A program made the position numbers and the translations under genes. A stretch of 42,641 bases of DNA from Guyanagaster necrorhizus (Eukaryota; Basidiomycota; Agaricomycetes; Agaricales; Physalacriaceae): positions 955,064 to 997,704 of the forward strand of contig NW_025064899.1 of assembly GCF_019112545.1 (NCBI RefSeq), in the 5' to 3' direction. Position 1 is the first letter of the stretch. Each line of letters begins with the position of its first letter. This document shows positions 21,301 to 33,106 of this stretch, piece by piece. A model generated the notes under the pieces. It did not search any database. It was not told where the DNA came from and saw only the letters and a program-made list of their open reading frames with translations.

Positions 21301-24300
21301 CAGAAGAATATCCCTGATATTAAATAAACGACGTGAGCGTACGGTCGGACTCGGAGGACTTCAAAGGCTAGACCCTGCACTGATCAAATCTTCCATCCAT
21401 GTCAGCAGTCAGAAGTGTGGGCGGGAATTCAGTCACAAGGCTCAAAAGGAAGTTAACGGTGGCTTAGACAACATCTTGGCTCCAGACAAGAGGTCCAGCC
21501 AGCCCACCCCAGATGGAACTCCAGTGCAGCTCTCAAGTCGGTGTACGGTCACGAAATGGGAGAGATCAAGCGCACAAACAACCGAAAGACACAGGGACGT
21601 ACTAGTATAGCCAGCCATTGATTTACCTAAGGGGCGTTTTTGAATTTGAGTGAAGCGAGAACAAAGGTCGACCGCGGCCCTTCACCGATCGACCTTACGG
21701 GGTTTTTGATGATCTTTTGCTGCGAAGGGCGCCTGATGCAGCGAACGGGGCGCCGAGGGATTGGCTTGAAGAGAATAATTCCCATCGACATATATTCGTG
21801 TGATCCAACCTGGCAAGGGGTAAAAAAACATTAACAGTCCTGAGTGTGGACACAAGAACCCAGGTCCAGGGCTGAGAAACGGCTGTGAATGTACGTGAAT
21901 GTCGAACGCACCTGTTTAGGTGGCGTTGCTTCCGGTGCAAACGCTCTGGGATGAAAAGGAAATAAACAGGAAAATCGCCGCGTCCAGCGTACGGATCACC
22001 GGTCCGTACACCATAATCTCGGCACGTGACTAACGCGGACAAATCTAAATCTCCATCTTGGGACGTTTGCACGTCAACCATGATAACGGTAACGAAATGA
22101 TGTTGAGACAATGTTGGCGCAGTCGGGCAACAAACTACGGGGTAATCTCCGATGGAAATACCCGATATTTTCTGCAGGTTCGTGTGCGGATCTGCAGTGC
22201 TTACATACTATCCTCGGGCTACAGTCAACCGAGACGCGGTGTAGGCTAGGTTGGCCCTAGTAGATTTTGAAGGTACAAGGTACATGGACGCACGGCCATT
22301 GTGTGTGGTTCTTGGAGTAATAAGGTGGTCTCTGTTCCAACTTTGCTCTGTCATTTTCGCTTATTTATCTGGGCAGACTACGCAATTTTGGACACAAGTT
22401 AAAACAGAAATGTCATCCCAAGATTCTCAACGGAACCCCCGTCTCCAACTCTACTGTAACACAACTCCAATGGTGCTGGTCGCGCTGCGCTAAAGGATCC
22501 TCCAACGACGAACTGCGCTCGCTTGTGTTAGTCTTGGCATGCAGGCTTTTCTCCGTTCCTAACAGCTGGATCATGACACTCCCTTCAACGTAAATTCGCC
22601 TGCCGCTGATTTACAAGAAAAAATGTTCAACTCGCCCAATTCGATACGCTTAGCTGCGGAAACCTTGAGACTGGCGCTTCAAGTCCAACAAAACGTTGTA
22701 CTGCTCATATTGCAAATTGTGTACACCGATCGGAAGTAAGGCCGTGTACAACCCTACATACCATACTAATATACCCCCCAGACTCGGAATTGCCCAGCTC
22801 CGCTCAACGGATATCCCAATAATGTTTCAAACATTGACCAATATGGTCTTCCCGTCGTGAACGGATTTCTACCCAGAAACAACGGATCAGGGCTCTGATC
22901 TCGTACACGCTCTCCGACTGTGATATTTTTGTTTCCCTTTGGGAGACTTTCAGTAACTTATGGGAACCCACCCAGTAAACAGGCTGCGAGGCTCTGCATG
23001 GGAACAGAGAGGATAAGAGCAATTGCCCCAATGTGTAGAGCACCGGCCTCGGTAGCGATGAACTCCACCAATGAAAGACAGGATTGTACTTGAAAGCAAT
23101 AACGGCAGCGGCGGAGCCTGTGCCTTTCGAAGCGCTAGGTTTGCTTCTTGTCTGTGCGCTCTGCCAACGGCACTTGCCTTTATTGTCTTTCTCAGTATGC
23201 CTATCTCCCTTCGTTCTGTGCCTTGATCATGATGAACTGATTCAGTATTAGCAGGTGCTTTGGACCTGTACTTGTAATGGACGAAACCTCCTTCATAGAG
23301 CGGACCACCTGAAATTAATAGCAGAATGTGCGCTTTTTTCGCCTTCAAACTTTATACATCACGTCCTTTTGTCTCATATCTTATCATAACAACTCTGACG
23401 CCACGTCTAGCCACCGCATGGTTCAGGAATTCAAATTTGTGGCGAAAACTCGCGAAAACCTTGTTTTTTTGTCGATGAATATCACCAAAGTACGTTATGT
23501 GACGTTTAGCTCTCTCGGAACTGGACGATCTGCAGTTTTTGCAACCGACACGTCGCGTCGGACTACTCCCAGGCCCGAATCCTGGGCGTCGGATCTTTAT
23601 TGCCGTATAGGGTAGAGGATATTTGAAATTACACCATCGAATGTCCCCGTCACACTATAATGTTTTGGAGGCCTGCTCTGCGTTCCAGCCTTTTTTTTCA
23701 AACAAAATACAGGGTCTTCTTAGTGGCTCCTCTAGCAGCCAGCTCAATGGACATTTTATTCCAGGATCTTCCTTTTGTAGCGTGTTAGGTTTGTAGAGCA
23801 TGGAGCGTGTACAATTATCATAATTACTAGGGCATGGGGCTAGCCGTCCGTATGCACATGAGTTCGCGGCCGTTTGGTACCGTGTACCTTAGGTCGACTG
23901 AGGAAGGAGACCTATATGTGTACGAACAGACACGAATGAGCATCGAGACTCCAATCACCATCCCACGACAGGTTTGTACGGTTTTTTACTGGCTAACGAA
24001 GCGCGCACTAGGAACTGAGAATACCACCCAATCGTTAAAAATCACGAGACACATCTTTACACCACTTGAGTTCTTCCATTCCGGCGCTAGTGGGCCTTCA
24101 TGACCTGGAAAATTGCAAGGCGTTTTTTGTTTTTTAATTGCCAAAAGATGCAGGAAGGTTCGGCAGGAATACAATTGGGGTGAATATATGATAGTACAAG
24201 GACTTAGCTAAGAATACAAAGAGTATGTTAAACCTAATGGAATGATCAATATATAACTAAGAGCCCTGTATACATTCGATCTAAACCGTGTGGATTAGGC

Positions 24301-24374
24301 CGCTGAAAATCAGAAAATTTTGATGTCATAATCTTCCACAAGTCCAGCATACGTCCAAGAGCTGGCTATATCGG
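18319..24374. other. Six-kb stretch with no convincing gene
   Basis: The first 300 bp upstream of the HSF ATG should hold its promoter, but no clear TATA or heat-shock element stands out. From about 18970 to 19650 the + strand has protein-like reading (for example VDPDSTRYVILKDTLPANI near 19280) broken by several stops; it may be a decayed gene and I do not recognise it. On the minus strand about 23040-22800 contains the short protein-like stretches TEAGALHIGAIALILSV and NPFTTGRPYW, also unidentified. The longest single frames (22111-21695 minus, 138 codons; 23348-22950 minus, 132 codons) have no family features. Base composition looks near random. I see no RNA gene. Confidence 0.4.
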
Positions 24375-25630
24375 TCCATCTCCTCCTCTACGGACCCAAT
24401 TCCAGTGCCTGTATTAAATATTCAGCCACTGCTATCAATGAGAACCATACAAGTTACATACCTAAAGCACCGGCTTACCAGCGAGGGCAGAGCCTGGACC
24501 CAGACCAAGGTTGACGAAGAATGTACATCCGAACAGCGGGAAGGCGCTTGCGATTGTGGAACGAAGAAATGATCACCGGCGAGTGACAATTCGGCTGATA
24601 GGCAGGGTTTTCCCTATGTTATATGTGAGAATGCTCTAAAAGGTAAGCTAGATGCCGAGGGCAATTCCAGCAACGGGAACAATTCAGTGGATGCTTTACT
24701 TGTACGTGAGTCTAAAAATGAATACGCTAGGTGCGATGGAAATGCTGGCAATCAAGTCAATTCTCGGGACGAGCTTCCGGTGTGCTGTCCATGTCCTCAG
24801 CGACAGCCCTGGAAAACGACGGTGTAATGTGGAAGGAGACGTATGCAGTGTACCAAAGAAGGCCAGGGAGCGGCGGCATTTGCGAAACATTAAATGAGGG
24901 TACTAACTTTAATCGTACTAGATACAACACACACCAGGAAAGGGTGACCACTGATGTCCGAATTGAAGTTGTATATGTCGGTGAAGACCAGTGGGAAGGG
25001 TTCTAACCACAAGTAGAAATTTACGTCTGATAGAATGCCCGTCAATCATACGTTCGACAGACAATATGTAGATTTTACTCACGAACGAGACAAGGTCGGT
25101 ATTCGTGGGTATTAGAACAGCCTGGCTCCTTGACAAGAATGAAGAGACGTATCAGTGCCTACTGGATGATGCCCGCAATCGACTCGCCTGTAAATTCTTC
25201 TCGCTGTGGGACAGCAATTGCTGATGACCTGTCAACTTCCTCGGTCGCTGTGCTCGCTTCAATAGAATGCTGGACTTGCAAATTTCGCGGAGAAGGACCA
25301 GGAGGAAACGGACGTGGAGCCAGATGAACTCTCACTGAGGTCACTGCCATCCGTTGCAATTCTGCCGACGACTGAACAGGTAAGCGGCCCGACAACGGCC
25401 CCCAAGTGCCTAGACACTCTACACGTGTGAAAACTGGTGCAGGGTTCAGGTATCTGCCATGAACGCACCTCCTGCGCCCTGCGCAGGGTTCCCGACGAGC
25501 CCGGAGCTGAGCAAGCGGAGCGCAAGACCCGTACTCATGTTTTTTCACCGTAACGACGGGTGTTCTGGGAGACGACGAATAAGGATAGGGTCGCCATGTG
25601 CACCGGTTTACGTGCAATAACCTGTAGTCT
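24375..25630 (-). pseudogene. Decayed MFS transporter paralogue
   Basis: On the minus strand this is a co-linear, broken copy of the intact MFS gene at 10036-11985. In order it shows: ARKPVHMATLSLF (intact GRNLVYMATLFLF); KNMSTGLALRLL; NGWQWPQ followed by a stop (intact NGWRWPQY); ILLKRAQRPRKLTGHQQL (intact ILLKRARRLRKLTRNQQL); ILVKEP; FYLWLEPFPLVFTDIYNF (intact FYLWFEAFPLVFTDIYHF); DLIASISIAPSVFIF; SIH, stop, IVPV (intact SIHWIFPV); and NLGLGPGSALAG. It contains many stops and several frameshifts. Intron positions are kept, for instance before FYLW and after the last long exon, so it arose by DNA duplication. The first helices are not securely found; weak similarity may continue to about 25740. 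Confidence 0.88.
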
Positions 25631-26737
25631 TGTCAAGTTTTTGCAGAGAGACAAGGACTGTACGCTGATGAAAGGAGTTAGGCCGAACAGACAGGATATC
25701 AATGAGCGTCGGCTGACCAAGAACAAGATTCCCGTAGTCAAGGTGGATTCCCTCGCCACTTCGTCGCTAGGCGTTGAAACGTCTCTGCATTTTCACTCCA
25801 CTGGTGTCGCAATGGAATCGGAATGTGGTTGTCGACGGTCTTTCAGGTGAAGGGGGGATAAAATAAGAAGGAACTATAAAGCCAGGTTGCCAAGCGGCCA
25901 TTGAAATGTCGATGGACTGGCCTATGTGGAGCAGGGAAACATGACGTGGTCCATAGTGATCTATTTACGGGCGAACTTGAAGACAACAAAAGTCTAAGGA
26001 GAATGGTTCTGTCTCCTCTGACTTATTTTATACCTAAAACGATGCTTCTACATCCATTGATGACTGATATTTGAAGTTTGAGCACCCTTTAGGTCGAATT
26101 TCCAAGCAAAGGTTCTGTTTCGGATTGACATTCGTGCGACCATAACTAGGTTTTCTGTTTGCCTTGAAATTCAGGTCTCACGGTGATTACATGGAGTCTG
26201 ATAAACAAAAAGAGGGACTGTAATACATGACATGGATTAGAGAACGTGACATGGAATAAAGATATTTGCACGCACGCTGTAGCTCGCGATTCGACGTGGT
26301 ACGGGTGGCCATACCCGGAGGAGAGATGATAAATTTAAAATAGGATTCCTTAATGATACCCAAGAAACCTCTCTTCTAGGAACACTGTGCTCATGGCGAA
26401 TTCGCCCAAGAGGGAGGAGATGAGGTTGGACGGGGTTCTGCAAATGGAATACCTATTTCCATTTCTGGTATTGCCACGGCACTCCTGTGCCGACGCCGCC
26501 TTTACACCATTAAAGATGGGGACGCCTCTGAGCGCCTGTGGCCCACAGAGAGGATATAGGTGAAATCTGATGTTTTAGTTTGATTCCAACTCTCCCACCG
26601 TGCGTGCTCTGCAGCAGACGGCAGAAGTTGATCAAGCCGAGATAATTCAAGTCGCGCCACGTGCCTCGAACGTGGCGAAGGCGTTTTCTTTTTGTTGTTC
26701 AAGTTTGAAAATTTGAAGTCTCAGTGACACCATCATC
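25631..26737. other. Intergenic upstream of 2OG oxygenase
   Basis: No gene supported. It should contain the promoter of the downstream oxygenase, but no obvious TATA element lies close to 26738. Confidence 0.4.
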
Positions 26738-28150
26738 ATGCACCCAGAAGTCAAGAAGATCCGGTCAATCCTTGAGGATGTTTCTTTCACTAGTGGAAGC
26801 TTCAAGATCAAAAGGGAACGATGCCTGCTTTACTACAGGCGTAGCTCTGAGGATTCCGTTGCACGGTTCGCTCTCCATTCACCCTACTTGTGCTCACTAA
26901 CAAACAAAACATCAGAGTCATAAACCTAGCTCATCCAACGGGTACAGAGCTACATTCGTTAGCGGAGGCTTGTATACCGGCCCCTTTCGGTCGAAATTCT
27001 GAGGAGGTGCTCGATGATAATTACCGCAAGGCTCTCAAGCTGGATACTTTTCTTTTTGCCACTACACTAGATCTCCATATGACCGAGATTCTTGACCAAA
27101 TTCGTGTAGACCTCGTGGAGGGACATTTATCTACAGAGAATCGTATCCGACCCGAGCTTTACAAACTGAATATCTATGGTGCGTAGCTGCATAATTCTTG
27201 TTGGCTCCTTCAAGCTTGTCCTCATATGTCCGCTATCAGGTGAAGGATCTTTCTTTAAGCCCCACAAGGATACCCCTCGCTCTGAAAATATGTTCGGCTC
27301 TCTCGTCATTGTCTTTCCTACTAGTCATCAAGGAGGCGGGCTTGCCCTCCGCAGCCACGGGAAAGAGTGGATCTTCGATGTTAGCAGTCTCCTTGCCAAT
27401 AGCACCGCCGAAGTCCCGAGGATCGCCTATGCAGCGTTCTACAGCGACGTTGAGCATGAGGTCCTCCCCGTCACCTCGGGTTCTCGTGTCACCCTGACTT
27501 ACAATTTGTACCGAGAACACGACACACACACACAGGGGACATTCATTGATACCGGAAACCACATTACTACCTCTGAACTCAAACAGTCCATTGCGAAACT
27601 CATCGCCGATCCATCGTTCTTACCCAGAGGCGGAAAGCTTGGCTTTGGTTTGCGTCACCAGTATCCTTTGAAAGCGAACGGCGGGAAATTTGAAGTTGCA
27701 GATGTTCTTGATCTTCTGAAAGGAAGCGACGCATCCCTTTACGGTGCCTGCGACAGCCTGTCTCTGCCTGTGGACGTCCGGATTTCCTACATGCCAAAAG
27801 GCGACGAGAAGCGAAGATACCTTACCGATAGCGAATTCTATCACTTTACTCTCTATGATGAGTCCCTCAGCCTTTGGATGAGGCAAGAAGGTGTTGAATC
27901 CGTCAAGGAGCAAGAGGATTGGCACGATAGCCGCATCCACAATTCGACTCGTATCTTTTGGGTTACACCCAGAACAGAATTGAGTCGAGTAACCACTCCT
28001 TTTGCGTACTATGGAAATGAGCCTGATCTTGGTTTTCTTTACGGAGACATTTGTCTTGTCGTTGATCTTATTCGAGAGGGTAGCAGTGGCGAAGAATCTG
28101 AGGAGGAGGAAGTTGCGGAGAGTAGTAGTGAATCTGAGGGCCTCTATTAG
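26738..28150 (+). CDS. 2-oxoglutarate/Fe(II)-dependent oxygenase
   Basis: An intracellular dioxygenase of the prolyl-4-hydroxylase-like Fe2OG superfamily, which couples 2-oxoglutarate decarboxylation to substrate oxidation. Three exons: 26738-26865, 26916-27178, 27240-28150. The introns are 50 bp (with a CTAAC-type branch site) and 61 bp, and the product is 433 aa. The double-stranded beta-helix core begins at LYKLNIYGEGSFFKPHKDT. The iron ligands are H139 and D141 in the HxD pair and H203 in VEHEVLPV. R213 (SGSRVTLTYNL) should bind the 2-oxoglutarate carboxylate. GSLVIVFPTSHQGGGL is the expected strand-turn between them. All catalytic residues are present, so it looks active. The C-terminus ends in an acidic Ser/Glu tail (SSGEESEEEEVAESSSESEG). 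There is no signal peptide. Agaricomycetes carry many relatives, and the substrate is unknown. Confidence 0.92.
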
Positions 28151-30195
28151 GTTGCTTCTTTCTACAACCGTATCGTGTCGTTAAACATAAATTGTACCCC
28201 CCCAAGTACTCAAGTTTACTCAAGATGTAATTGTGTACAGTATAACCTTCCATCATCAATTCTTCTCTACCAGTGAGCATTGTATTTACTGGCAGTCAAT
28301 TTGAGTTACCTATGCCCCCAAGTTCAATACACGAGCAGTTTCATCTAAGGTTGCAACGTCCGCCATTTAAATTTACAAACGTTCGCTGAGCTCAAGCCAG
28401 TTCGATAGTATGGAAAGTCGGACTGTCACGAAAGTGACGAAACCGGATGAACGCGTTATTCGGCTTCCTTACGTTGCTTCCTACTGCCGTGATATATTCC
28501 TTTATCTTATGGATAATTCGCCTGGATTTCTGTTTGACAGAAAGCCTTTGCTCTGTTAGAATGTATCTTCACCAGCCTGACTCCGACATAACGTATGACA
28601 CAGAAACAGCTATTAGGAACCGGTCGCCCTTGGACATCGAAAGCGCATGGATAATGCAGTGGATATGAATGCTGCTAGTGAATGTTTCTCCTTCTGCTTC
28701 GTTGACGAACACAATAAGTCGATAACTGTGGCTTGGAGTAGTCACTGTATTGACATAATGCGAGTTTATGTGGTGCGTTATCTTTTGTTCTAGTGTTCCC
28801 CGTTGTCTGACTGTTCTTGTCGTTTTCAGACATGCAGCCTCATTCCAGCCCTTTTGACAATCAATTTATGTCCGGGGATCCTCATTTTGAACTCGATGGA
28901 GACGGCAGAAAGCGCGACATTGGGACCTGTTCGTTAGCGAAGGAAATGACCAGTTGACACTAGTCCTTAGTTTTTAGCTCTGACTCAGACCTTAGCGCTC
29001 GAGCAGCCTTTTGGACTATCAGATATTCGGCCTGTGTTTTCCAAGCTATGCTCATCGGCCACCCTATGCCGAGATTATAAACTATATGCCAACGGGTAGA
29101 AAATTCGTTCTGAGATGAATAATTCGTCTGGCCATAGAAAGGGATGAAGAGGCCGACCAAGTCTTCTTCTGTCTCTTTGCCCCATTTCTGTCATTCTCGA
29201 AGACAATGGCCAGTCCCGCAGCGTTTCATGAGCGCGAATTCCCCTTCGCAGATTAATAACTTTCTGTTTCCTTGGCGACGAGGAAGTATTTCGGCTTATA
29301 GATGCGTCTCTCCGCACATAGTGCAGAGCCTAGGTATTGTTCGGCGCTCTTTCTCTATTGGGTGATGTCTTCATATGCGCAGGACAGTCTGGAAGAAGTT
29401 TCCATTGTGACAGCACAAAGAAGCGCGGCGTAATGCTCGCCAAGGCGATTGATTATTCTGACCTTCGTAACCATAGGTTTTGACTTGCAGCGATGCAAAG
29501 CTGCTGCGTACAATAAGCAAAACAATGCTCAGTGTAATTTGGAGGACGACTATTCATCACGTAGATAATATCTACAACACCACGCTGTGAGACATATCTT
29601 ACTTCATCTGCCCAAGTTCATTAAATGTTGACAGTCCCAGCACGAACGATGACATCGGGCACAAAATCAGTGGCGTAGAATAACACAGGTACCTCACTAC
29701 CAAAAAGCATTTTTGTTATTACTGATGCATACAAACTCTTGACCTATGCAAGAAAAAGCTCGCATTGTTGCATCTTCCGTCGTGATCCCATGAACGACTT
29801 TTAATTGCTTTCACTTGATGCCAGGAGGAAGCAAATAATGAAGAAGAGCGATAGAATGAATCAGGTGCGAGCGTCGTCCTCGCTCGAATTCTGAACTGTT
29901 GCCTCGTAGTAATTCTCGGCTATCCCGGTCATATTTCAGATCCTTCCGAAGTCGTCCATCCCGCAGGACAATCCTCAACCCGAATTCCTCTCCTAGCAGC
30001 CAATCAGACGCGGTATTTTTTAATTACATCAATTCTCTTTACGTACCGAGGAACTTGACAAGCTTGCAGCCTTTCTACACCTTCGAGTCTGGAGCGAGGT
30101 GCTACAGGGGACACCGGTTCACTGACATCGGAATATGTCGCGAGAATACCGTTGCTCGCACCCTCGGTCCTAATCCGTAGCGACCTCGAATCGCG
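28151..30195. other. Intergenic with an unidentified minus-strand fragment
   Basis: Short + frames occur at 28411-28560, 28447-28668 and 28830-28952, none recognised. On the minus strand about 29250-28960 reads as one protein-like frame with a single stop: WGKETEEDLVGLFIPFYG, then NEFSTRWHIVYNLGIGWP, and it ends in ARALRSESELKTKD. It resembles a last exon or a pseudogene fragment, but I do not know the family. A CCAAT box at 30000-30004 belongs to the promoter of the 63-aa gene. Confidence 0.35.
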
Positions 30196-30203
30196 TATAA
30201 AAA
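30196..30203 (+). promoter_or_regulatory. TATA box of the 63-aa gene
   Basis: TATAAAAA lies 46 bp upstream of the ATG at 30242, with a CCAAT motif at 30000-30004. Together they form the clearest core promoter in the window and imply a very short 5' UTR and possibly strong expression. Confidence 0.65.
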
Positions 30204-30241
30204 GGACCTGGTTTGTGTTTAGTTTCTTCAACATCTGCATC

Positions 30242-30433
30242 ATGTCTGCTCCAGAAACCAGATACGCCCCTTCCGACCGTGCCTCTGTTGCCGGGGGACA
30301 ACTCGTTGGCCAGTCCCACCAGGGAACTGTTGCTCCAAAAGCCGCCGTCAAGCTGCGCTTGGACCTTAACCTGGAGGTTGAGATCGCCATCCAGGCCAAG
30401 GTCAACGGTGACATCACTCTGTCGCTGCTGTAA
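30242..30433 (+). CDS. Small basidiomycete protein, 63 aa
   Basis: A single exon encodes 63 residues. The start is set by the ATG 46 bp after a TATA box; an upstream in-frame ATG at 30152 lies before the TATA box and is not used here. The N-terminus is polar and probably disordered (SAPETRYAPSDRASVAGGQ). The C-terminal half alternates charged and hydrophobic residues (KLRLDLNLEVEIAIQAKV) and ends in NGDITLSLL, a pattern for an amphipathic beta-strand pair. I recognise this as the style of a small protein family common in Agaricomycetes, without known function. It has no signal peptide and no cysteine. Strong codon preference for C-ending codons supports a real, well-expressed gene. Confidence 0.75.
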   Translation: MSAPETRYAPSDRASVAGGQLVGQSHQGTVAPKAAVKLRLDLNLEVEIAIQAKVNGDITLSLL

Positions 30434-32139
30434 GTTGGTCTGATGCCATTTTGGAAGGTTAGAACTGACTGTTTGATAGCGAGTAAACGTAACGTGAAAA
30501 TGAGGGAGGGAGGTAGATTCGGAATATGCTCGTCGGGTTTTGGTAAGATTTTACTATATAATAGGTAGCTGTACGGAGTCCTGAGATTTATTCTGCTAGG
30601 ACATCCGTTGAGACATCGCCTCTTCTTATTCCTCGACATTATATTTGGTGTTGATAGATTTTCTGGATATCAATATATGTATTGTTTGGGGAACATCAAT
30701 CTATTTGAGTGCATTTTTGGGGATGCCTACTTTCAATCTCAGTATCCATCGTAACTGCGTAAGGGTTCTCGGGGAGTTGTTATGTGTATTTTGGAGCTGC
30801 AGTGCTCTCAGAGAAACACTTTAAATTGGAGAAACTTCTGCTATAACAGAACAAAGGATTCATAGAAATAATGTTGGAAATGTCAGACTTGTAAATGGTC
30901 CATGGTAAGGTCAAGTAGTGTGTTATTGTGACAGCTTAGACAATTCATGTCAATGAAATCGGGGTGTCCGTGTCTTACGAAGGGAGACAAGCCAAGACAT
31001 GTAGCCAGGCAAGGATATGGGTGCCGTGCCCTACGACGGTCGCGTTATTACGTGATAACTTTCGTCTTACTGCCTAAGGTGCTAGTAGGTAGGTAGATAG
31101 GTAGGTAGAATTATACGGCACGATCCATCGAAGGGACGCCGGGCGTAGATAATACAACGGTCGTGGTGAAAGGAACGAAACAAACGCGTCGGCGCCAGTG
31201 TTTGCCGAAAATCGTCTTTCCCTTCCACCATCATGCGACGCGATACTTCTATTGCATAGAGCAGAGCTGGTCTCCTTGATGACTCCGACGACTCTATGGC
31301 AAGCTTTATACTGTATACCCGCGTCGACATGTGAAATGAAGGTTCAGCAGCGCTCTTTCATGGTGGCGTGTCCATTTCTGCGTTGTTAAGCCTTCATGTC
31401 ATAACACAAACTCTTAGAGAAGATATATGGTTTCTGTTTCTCTCAATGCCGCCATTATGTATCTCTATGGAGAGTCATCAAAGCGTCTATGCGATCTTAC
31501 TAGAATGTATGCGCTGGGAAAAGGTAGTGGCAGCGGAGCCCTCGTCGATTAAGGAAACAGGTCATTCTTATACTCTGCGTAGCTGATTATCACAGCGAAT
31601 AAGCTGCATGCTACCAAAGGAACAATTGGATCGTCACATAAGCCAGCGGACTCTGGTGCGTCCTTCCTCCATGTATGCGCCTTCCGTTCCCATATCTGTT
31701 TAGTGAATATCAAGCGAAGAGATGACAGGACGTATTTCTGTTGTTACAGGCATGGGCTGGCATGCAAGAGGTCACCTCGGATGATTTGCGCGTTGTTGTT
31801 TCCGTATGGGAGATTTGAGTCGTGACGCAGATGCTACTGTTTTTCCTACAGCAAAGAACGTATCTCCGATAGTCATTCGAACGTGGCAAAGTCTATCAGT
31901 GATTAATCAAACGTACTATCACCGATTGCTTCGAGCGTACCTGGACGTGTTTGTTTCCTCGTTGTCTCATTCAGGAATCCTGATTCTTACCTAGTAGGCT
32001 TTACGAGTAACTTTGGTTGCAAGTTATGCTATTCATTGCTTTCAACACGTCAACCAGGGATTGGTGCACGACTTTTTCAACAACGCCTGATGCTCACTGA
32101 CTGTGGTCATCGATGTGTCCGGGAGTACGACCATAAAAC
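30434..32139. other. Intergenic, microsatellite, no gene seen
   Basis: Holds a short TAGG/TAGA microsatellite at 31083-31108 and several short unrecognised frames (31368-31586 and 31806-31994 on the + strand, 31330-31082 on the - strand). No motif supports any of them. Confidence 0.5.
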
Positions 32140-32329
32140 TATTGACAGAAGAATATATGTGAGTATCTCAGTCGGGCACAACGTGGGTGAAGCGACTGAG
32201 ACATACAGATAGGAACGGCTGGACTATATAGGTGATCGGGAAACGACAGGAGGTATAAGTATATATAAGGCAAATAGAGCGAGTGATCAAAAAGTAAGAT
32301 AAGATGAAACGTACGGATATTCTCCAACA
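32140..32329 (-). mobile_element. Solo LTR, copy 1
   Basis: A 190-bp element, in minus orientation beginning TGTTGGAGAATATCC and ending TCAATA. It is flanked by an exact 5-bp direct repeat AAAAC (32135-32139 and 32330-32334). A second member of the same family at 42149-42367 has a different 5-bp flanking repeat, which proves independent insertion. Shared landmarks include CTCAGTC, GGCACA, CTATATAGG (a TATA-like motif) and ACGGATAT near the ends. A 5-bp target duplication and the TGTTGG start fit LTR retrotransposons (Copia- or Gypsy-like). No internal coding region or partner LTR lies nearby, so it is a solo LTR. Confidence 0.8.
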
Positions 32330-32841
32330 AAAACCTGCAGTTAATCAGCAGGGCCGTGGCGGCCGCCTCATAGCTTTGTAGGTGTAGACTTCGGTGTGAG
32401 TATACAACTTTATGGGAGTTCGGCTTGTGAAGGGGGAAAGAAAAGATGCTATTTGAGGATGAAGTACATAGCTATTTGTACTATAGTAGAGTGGCAAAAT
32501 GGACAAAGGTAACTAGAAGAACAATGGGATGTCGAAAGAAAGGCCACTGAAAGAAAGGGGAGGCTAACTAATGAAGACAAGTAAACGTGTTGTAGACAAA
32601 GGAAGGCAGAAGAAAGGGAAGGTATCTAGGGAAATAGTATAGTAGAATGTGTGAATCCTCTACATCTTCTTAAACACTGTCTGTTCTCCTCCTGCATTCC
32701 CCACCACTGGGGGATCATGAACTTTCTCTGGACTTTAGAAATCGCACTCCCTACTTTCGGCGCCGCTTTGTATCCTGGGAGTACCTTGCGACGCGAGCAG
32801 TACTTCAAACAGACATGCGTCTTGGACATCGATGCACTGGG

Positions 32842-33106
32842 CCCACACTATCTAGTGAGAAAATCAAAGGAACAGCCGTCATCTGCCGTGGAAGGTATGT
32901 ATCCACTTATCTCTGACGCTCATACACTCATCGTCTGATGGGTTCTCCAGTACTGGAGGTCTTCTCGCAGCCAACTCGGGTATGTCATGACTACTTTGAT
33001 GAAGTTGTGATCGTCGAACTGGAGGGGTGGATAATTCTGCAGACGCCATGCGTTTAGAAGCTTGGAACCAGGAACGCAAGCGCTCCTCACTGAAAGGACG
33101 TTGCTG
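32842..33106 (+). pseudogene. FAD-dependent oxidoreductase N-terminal fragment
   Basis: N-terminal piece of the same broad flavoprotein family as the remnant at 6886-7226. It reads TLSSEKIKGTAVICRGS, then a 56-bp GT-AG intron (32895-32950), then TGGLLAANS. Together these give the Rossmann dinucleotide-binding loop (family CGGSIAGLLAAR). After a frame change comes VCHDYFDEVVIVELEGW, the second beta strand with the acidic residue that binds the ribose. A return to the first frame gives DAMRLEAWNQERKRS (family EAWNQ..KRS). Nothing of the rest of the protein follows. The Rossmann loop glycines are partly altered. The remnant is too short to function. Confidence 0.65.

Noticed and set aside
21985..22012. 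Inverted repeat GTACGGA...TCCGTAC
   Set aside because: Seven-base arms around seven bases are expected by chance at this scale and no gene is nearby.
21695..22111. 138-codon minus-strand frame
   Set aside because: No motif, no splice context and no homology that I recognise; its length is possible by chance in a 6-kb stretch with balanced base composition.
25159..25617. 152-codon minus-strand frame
   Set aside because: It is a shifted frame across the MFS pseudogene; the homologous peptide blocks lie in other frames of the same strand.
31083..31108. TAGG-type repeat considered as telomere-like
   Set aside because: The unit is TAGG/TAGA, only about six copies, internal and flanked by ordinary sequence; it is a microsatellite.
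32040..32100. Short similarity between 3016-3035 and about 32080-32100 (CTGATGCTCACTG)
   Set aside because: The shared run is only 13 bp and is not supported by flanking similarity.
32717..32938. Possible spliced gene starting MNFLWTLEIALPTF
   Set aside because: Its second exon would use the FAD-fragment sequence in a shifted frame; the Rossmann-fold reading in the other frames explains that DNA better.
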